Positions 49,971-52,615 of a stretch of DNA of 52,615 nucleotides are shown piece after piece; position 1 is the first letter of the stretch, and each line of letters begins with the position of its first letter. A program made the translations under genes and the position numbers. Source of the DNA: JBNKHG01 sp050290225 (GTDB taxonomy: Bacteria > Pseudomonadota > Gammaproteobacteria > Pseudomonadales > Cellvibrionaceae); NCBI GenBank assembly GCA_050290225.1, contig JBNKHG010000011.1:1-52615 (forward strand). The letters are read 5' to 3'. Under the pieces are notes generated by a model. The model was not told the origin of the DNA and did no database searches. It saw only the letters and a program-made list of their open reading frames with translations.

Positions 49971-50045
49971 GTATGACCTCATCTGCCGGCACGTCCTGCC
50001 AGCCTTCTACTTCCATTGGGCGTCTTCCCGGCCCTTAAAGCGCAG

Positions 50046-52298
50046 CTATTTGCCGTTCACCTCCACCCGGTCCACCTTCTGGAACCCACGGGGCAGTTTG
50101 TTACCCCGGCGACCGCGCTCGCCACGATAGTGGTCCAGATCACCCGGTTTGAGGGTCAGGTGGCGCTTGCCCGAATAGACCGTAAGCTGCTGACCCTCAC
50201 TGATCACGGCCACCGCAAGCACAAACTCCTCTCGCGACTGTACCCTGGCGGAGGGGATATTCATAATTTTATTACCCTTACCGCGAGCCATTTCCGGCAG
50301 TTCCGACAGGGGAAAGACCAGTAGCCGCCCCTCATTACTGATAGCAGCCAGCAGGTCGTTTTCCGCAGATGTCACCATCTGCGGCGGTAACACCCGCCCG
50401 CCTTTGGGCAGGCTAAGGGCTGCCTTGCCGGACCGATTCTTGGTGTAAAGATCTTCCAACCGGGTGACAAAGCCGTAGCCGGCATCGGAACTCAGGAGCA
50501 CCCGAGCGTTGTCCGGCCCCATCAGGGTACCCTCAAAAGTGGCGCCGCTGGGCACATTGAGTCGACCGGTGGCGGGTTCCCCCTGGCCCCGGGCCGAAGG
50601 CAGGGTATGGGAGGGCAGGGCGTAGGAGCGACCGGTGGAATCCAGCAGGATCACACTCTGGTTGCTCTTGCCCTGGGCGGCAAATTTGAACTTGTCGCCG
50701 GACTTGTAGTTGAGGGCGGCCGGATCCAGGTCATGTCCCTTGGCGGCGCGAATCCAGCCTTTATCGGACAACACCACCGTCACCGGATCAGCCGTCATCA
50801 GATCAGCCTCGCTCAGTGCCTGGGCCTCCGCGCGCTCGACAATCGGCGAGCGGCGGTCGTCGCCGAACTCCTCGGCAGCGGCCAGCAACTCCTTACGCAC
50901 CAGGGTCTTGAGACGACGAGGCGAATCCAGGGTTTTCAACAGGTCGGTCTTTTCCTTTTCCAGGGCCTCCTGTTCTTCGCGAATCTTCATCTCCTCAAGT
51001 CTCGCCAACTGGCGCAACCTGGTATCGAGGATATATTCGGCCTGCATTTCCGTCAGGTTGAAGCGCTTGATCAACACCGGTTTGGGCTCGTCCTCGGTGC
51101 GGATAATATGGATCACCTCATCCACATTGAGGAATACGATCATCAAGGCCGCCAGGCGTTCCAGGCGCTCGTTGACCTTATCGAGGCGATACTGCAAGCG
51201 CCGTTTGGTGGTCTCGGTACGGAAGTCCACCCAGTCACCGAGCACCTGGTTGAGAGGCTTGACCCCAGGGCGGCCGTCAGTGCCGATCATATTCATATTG
51301 ACCCGGTAGGTGCGCTCCAGGTCGGTGGTGGCGAACAGGTGGTTCATCATCTGTTCGACATCGATCCGGTTGGAGCGGGGCACGATCACCAGGCGGGTGG
51401 GATTTTCGTGGTCGGACTCATCACGCAGATCCGCCACCATGGGCAGTTTCTTGGCCTGCATCTGGGCGGCAATCTGCTCCAGGATCTTGGCGCCACTGAC
51501 CTGGTGCGGAAGGGAGGTGACCACCACATCAGCCTCTTCCCGGGTCCAGACCGCGCGCATGCGCAGACTGCCACGGCCGGTCTCATACATTTTCCGGATA
51601 TCGGCGCGGGGAGTGATAATTTCCGCATCGGTGGGCATATCCGGGCCCTTGATGTGCTCGCACAATTCCGCCACGGTGGCGCGGGGGTTTTCCAGCATGT
51701 GGATGGTGGCACTGACCACCTCACGCAGGTTGTGGGGCGGTATATCCGTGGCCATACCCACGGCAATACCGGTGGTGCCGTTCAACAGCACATTGGGTAC
51801 CCGTGCAGGCATCACCGCCGGCTCATCCAGAGTGCCGTCAAAATTGGGAGTCCAGTCCACCGTGCCCTGGCCCAGTTCCGACAGCAGCACTTCAGCGTAC
51901 TTGGTCAGACGCGATTCGGTGTAACGCATGGCGGCGAAGGACTTGGGATCGTCCGGGGAACCCCAGTTACCCTGGCCGTCCACCAGCGGATAGCGGTAAG
52001 AAAAGGGCTGGGCCATCAGCACCATGGCCTCGTAGGCGGCGGAATCGCCGTGGGGGTGAAACTTACCGATCACATCGCCCACGGTGCGGGCCGACTTCTT
52101 GAACTTGGCGGTGGATTTCAGCCCCAGCTCACTCATGGCGTAGACGATGCGCCGCTGCACCGGTTTTAGACCGTCGCCAATATGGGGCAGGGCGCGGTCG
52201 AGAATCACGTACATCGAATAGTCCAGATAAGCCTTTTCGGTGTATTCCTTCAGGGAAATACGCTCATCGGCTTCCTGGAGTGTGGGTACCTCGGTCAT
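50046..52298 (-). CDS. parC: DNA topoisomerase IV subunit A
   Basis: The 750-residue protein matches ParC over its length. The active-site tyrosine is Tyr126 in AAMRYTESR. The quinolone-resistance region reads HPHGDSAAYE with Ser86 and Glu90 as in susceptible types. The C-terminal part forms the beta-pinwheel (for example PKGGRVLPPQ, GKGNKIMNIP). ParC with ParE decatenates daughter chromosomes. parE is not in the window. Its length is typical (about 740-760), which excludes GyrA (about 870). Confidence 0.97.
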   Translation of the reverse strand: MTEVPTLQEADERISLKEYTEKAYLDYSMYVILDRALPHIGDGLKPVQRRIVYAMSELGLKSTAKFKKSARTVGDVIGKFHPHGDSAAYEAMVLMAQPFSYRYPLVDGQGNWGSPDDPKSFAAMRYTESRLTKYAEVLLSELGQGTVDWTPNFDGTLDEPAVMPARVPNVLLNGTTGIAVGMATDIPPHNLREVVSATIHMLENPRATVAELCEHIKGPDMPTDAEIITPRADIRKMYETGRGSLRMRAVWTREEADVVVTSLPHQVSGAKILEQIAAQMQAKKLPMVADLRDESDHENPTRLVIVPRSNRIDVEQMMNHLFATTDLERTYRVNMNMIGTDGRPGVKPLNQVLGDWVDFRTETTKRRLQYRLDKVNERLERLAALMIVFLNVDEVIHIIRTEDEPKPVLIKRFNLTEMQAEYILDTRLRQLARLEEMKIREEQEALEKEKTDLLKTLDSPRRLKTLVRKELLAAAEEFGDDRRSPIVERAEAQALSEADLMTADPVTVVLSDKGWIRAAKGHDLDPAALNYKSGDKFKFAAQGKSNQSVILLDSTGRSYALPSHTLPSARGQGEPATGRLNVPSGATFEGTLMGPDNARVLLSSDAGYGFVTRLEDLYTKNRSGKAALSLPKGGRVLPPQMVTSAENDLLAAISNEGRLLVFPLSELPEMARGKGNKIMNIPSARVQSREEFVLAVAVISEGQQLTVYSGKRHLTLKPGDLDHYRGERGRRGNKLPRGFQKVDRVEVNGK

Positions 52299-52470
52299 AG
52301 AATTTCCTAACGCGGACGTGAAGATGGAACAAGCGCTGTCGCATCACTACACAAGCACTATAAAGAAGAGAGAGCTTATACCAAAATGGATTCAACGCAT
52401 CAATTACCTGCGTCTAATGTTCGAAAGGCTCCTGGCGAAACTCATAAAAACACTCCTGTTATTTTTTCAC

Positions 52471-52615
52471 GCATTAACTCTGCGAATCGATTGTGATGTC
52501 AGGTCTGAGTGGCTGGGGTGCCTTCAGAAACCGTGCGCGACAAGGACGTCGCGCCCGAGCCCCGGGCCGGCCCCGCGAGTGCAACGAGTGCTTTGGGTCC
52601 AGGGAGGGGTATACG
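52471..52615. repeat. Foldback intergenic repeat, copy 2 (cut by window end)
   Basis: From CACGCATTAACTCTGCGAAT onward this is the same repeat as at 46413. It matches in GAATCGAT, GAGTGGC, GGTGCCTTCAGAAACC, GTGCGCGACAAGGACGTCGC, CCCGAGCC, CGGCCCCGC and GCAACGAGTGCTTTGGG. The right arm lies beyond the window. It sits upstream of parC, in the same orientation as copy 1. Confidence 0.85.

Noticed and set aside
50607..52169. 520-codon open frame opposite parC
   Set aside because: It is the antisense of a conserved core gene in a GC-rich stretch; the His/Gly/Gln-rich reading is an artefact.
52299..52470. Possible gene or RNA upstream of parC
   Set aside because: The stretch is AT-rich with no open frame or stable fold that I could support; it is probably only the parC leader and promoter.

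Overview
The window looks like chromosomal DNA of a free-living, probably marine gammaproteobacterium. parC, aceK, nhaA, a gspA-gspB type II secretion pair, a Bax-like glucosaminidase and a PilZ protein are typical of Gammaproteobacteria, and the mix would suit a Cellvibrionales-like lineage. No rRNA and no intact tRNA is visible, so the placement rests on protein character alone.

Layout. (1) Bases 1-11000 are a patchy accessory region, visibly more AT-rich than the rest, with short unrelated genes almost all on the + strand: a DUF4124-glutaredoxin protein, an NTF2-like protein, a lipoprotein, an unknown protein, a GFA-type zinc protein, a SUKH/SMI1 protein, the DmeF metal exporter, a LysR/alpha-beta hydrolase divergent pair, a GNAT acetyltransferase, a methyltransferase, a cupin and a MAPEG protein. 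Among them lie relics: a small membrane-protein fragment, a decayed IS110-family element, the start of a DOPA 4,5-dioxygenase and the start of an ester-cyclase-like gene. Several intergenic spacers fold like degenerate integron attC sites, so I read this part as a decayed gene-cassette array without a visible integrase. (2) Bases 11200-13516 carry a MscS channel and an APC-like membrane protein. (3) Bases 13558-37327, all on the minus strand, hold the most striking system. A nine-gene operon (37327 to 27681) encodes a coiled-coil periplasmic protein, three TPR-type envelope proteins, a small exported protein, a TolQ/ExbB-like subunit, two ExbD/TolR-like subunits and a TonB/AgmX-like protein with a cytoplasmic coiled coil. 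After it come a giant surface protein of about 2,840 residues with some 14 DUF11 repeats and, translationally coupled, a protein of about 1,735 residues with three OmpA-like domains and a C-terminal outer-membrane beta-barrel. The architecture resembles the Agl/Glt gliding-motility machinery of Myxococcus, with a motor, a trans-envelope connector and an outer-membrane/surface module. (4) Bases 37852-52298 are housekeeping-like: an AMIN-SPOR protein, NhaA, an Asp-box (BNR) protein coupled to a MoaD/ThiS-like protein, a small acidic lipoprotein, a small membrane protein, GspA-GspB, a Bax-like glucosaminidase, a polysaccharide deacetylase, AceK, a PilZ protein and ParC.

Repeats. A foldback repeat lies between the Bax-like and deacetylase genes, and a second copy begins upstream of parC and runs off the window end. 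Six 18-bp tandem repeats follow nhaA.

How the parts may work together. The minus-strand block is best read as one envelope machine: a proton-driven inner-membrane complex whose force or energy could be passed through TPR proteins and the AgmX-like linker to the OmpA-anchored barrel and the DUF11 surface fibre. This is inference from gene order and domains. The rest of the window shows ordinary core functions.
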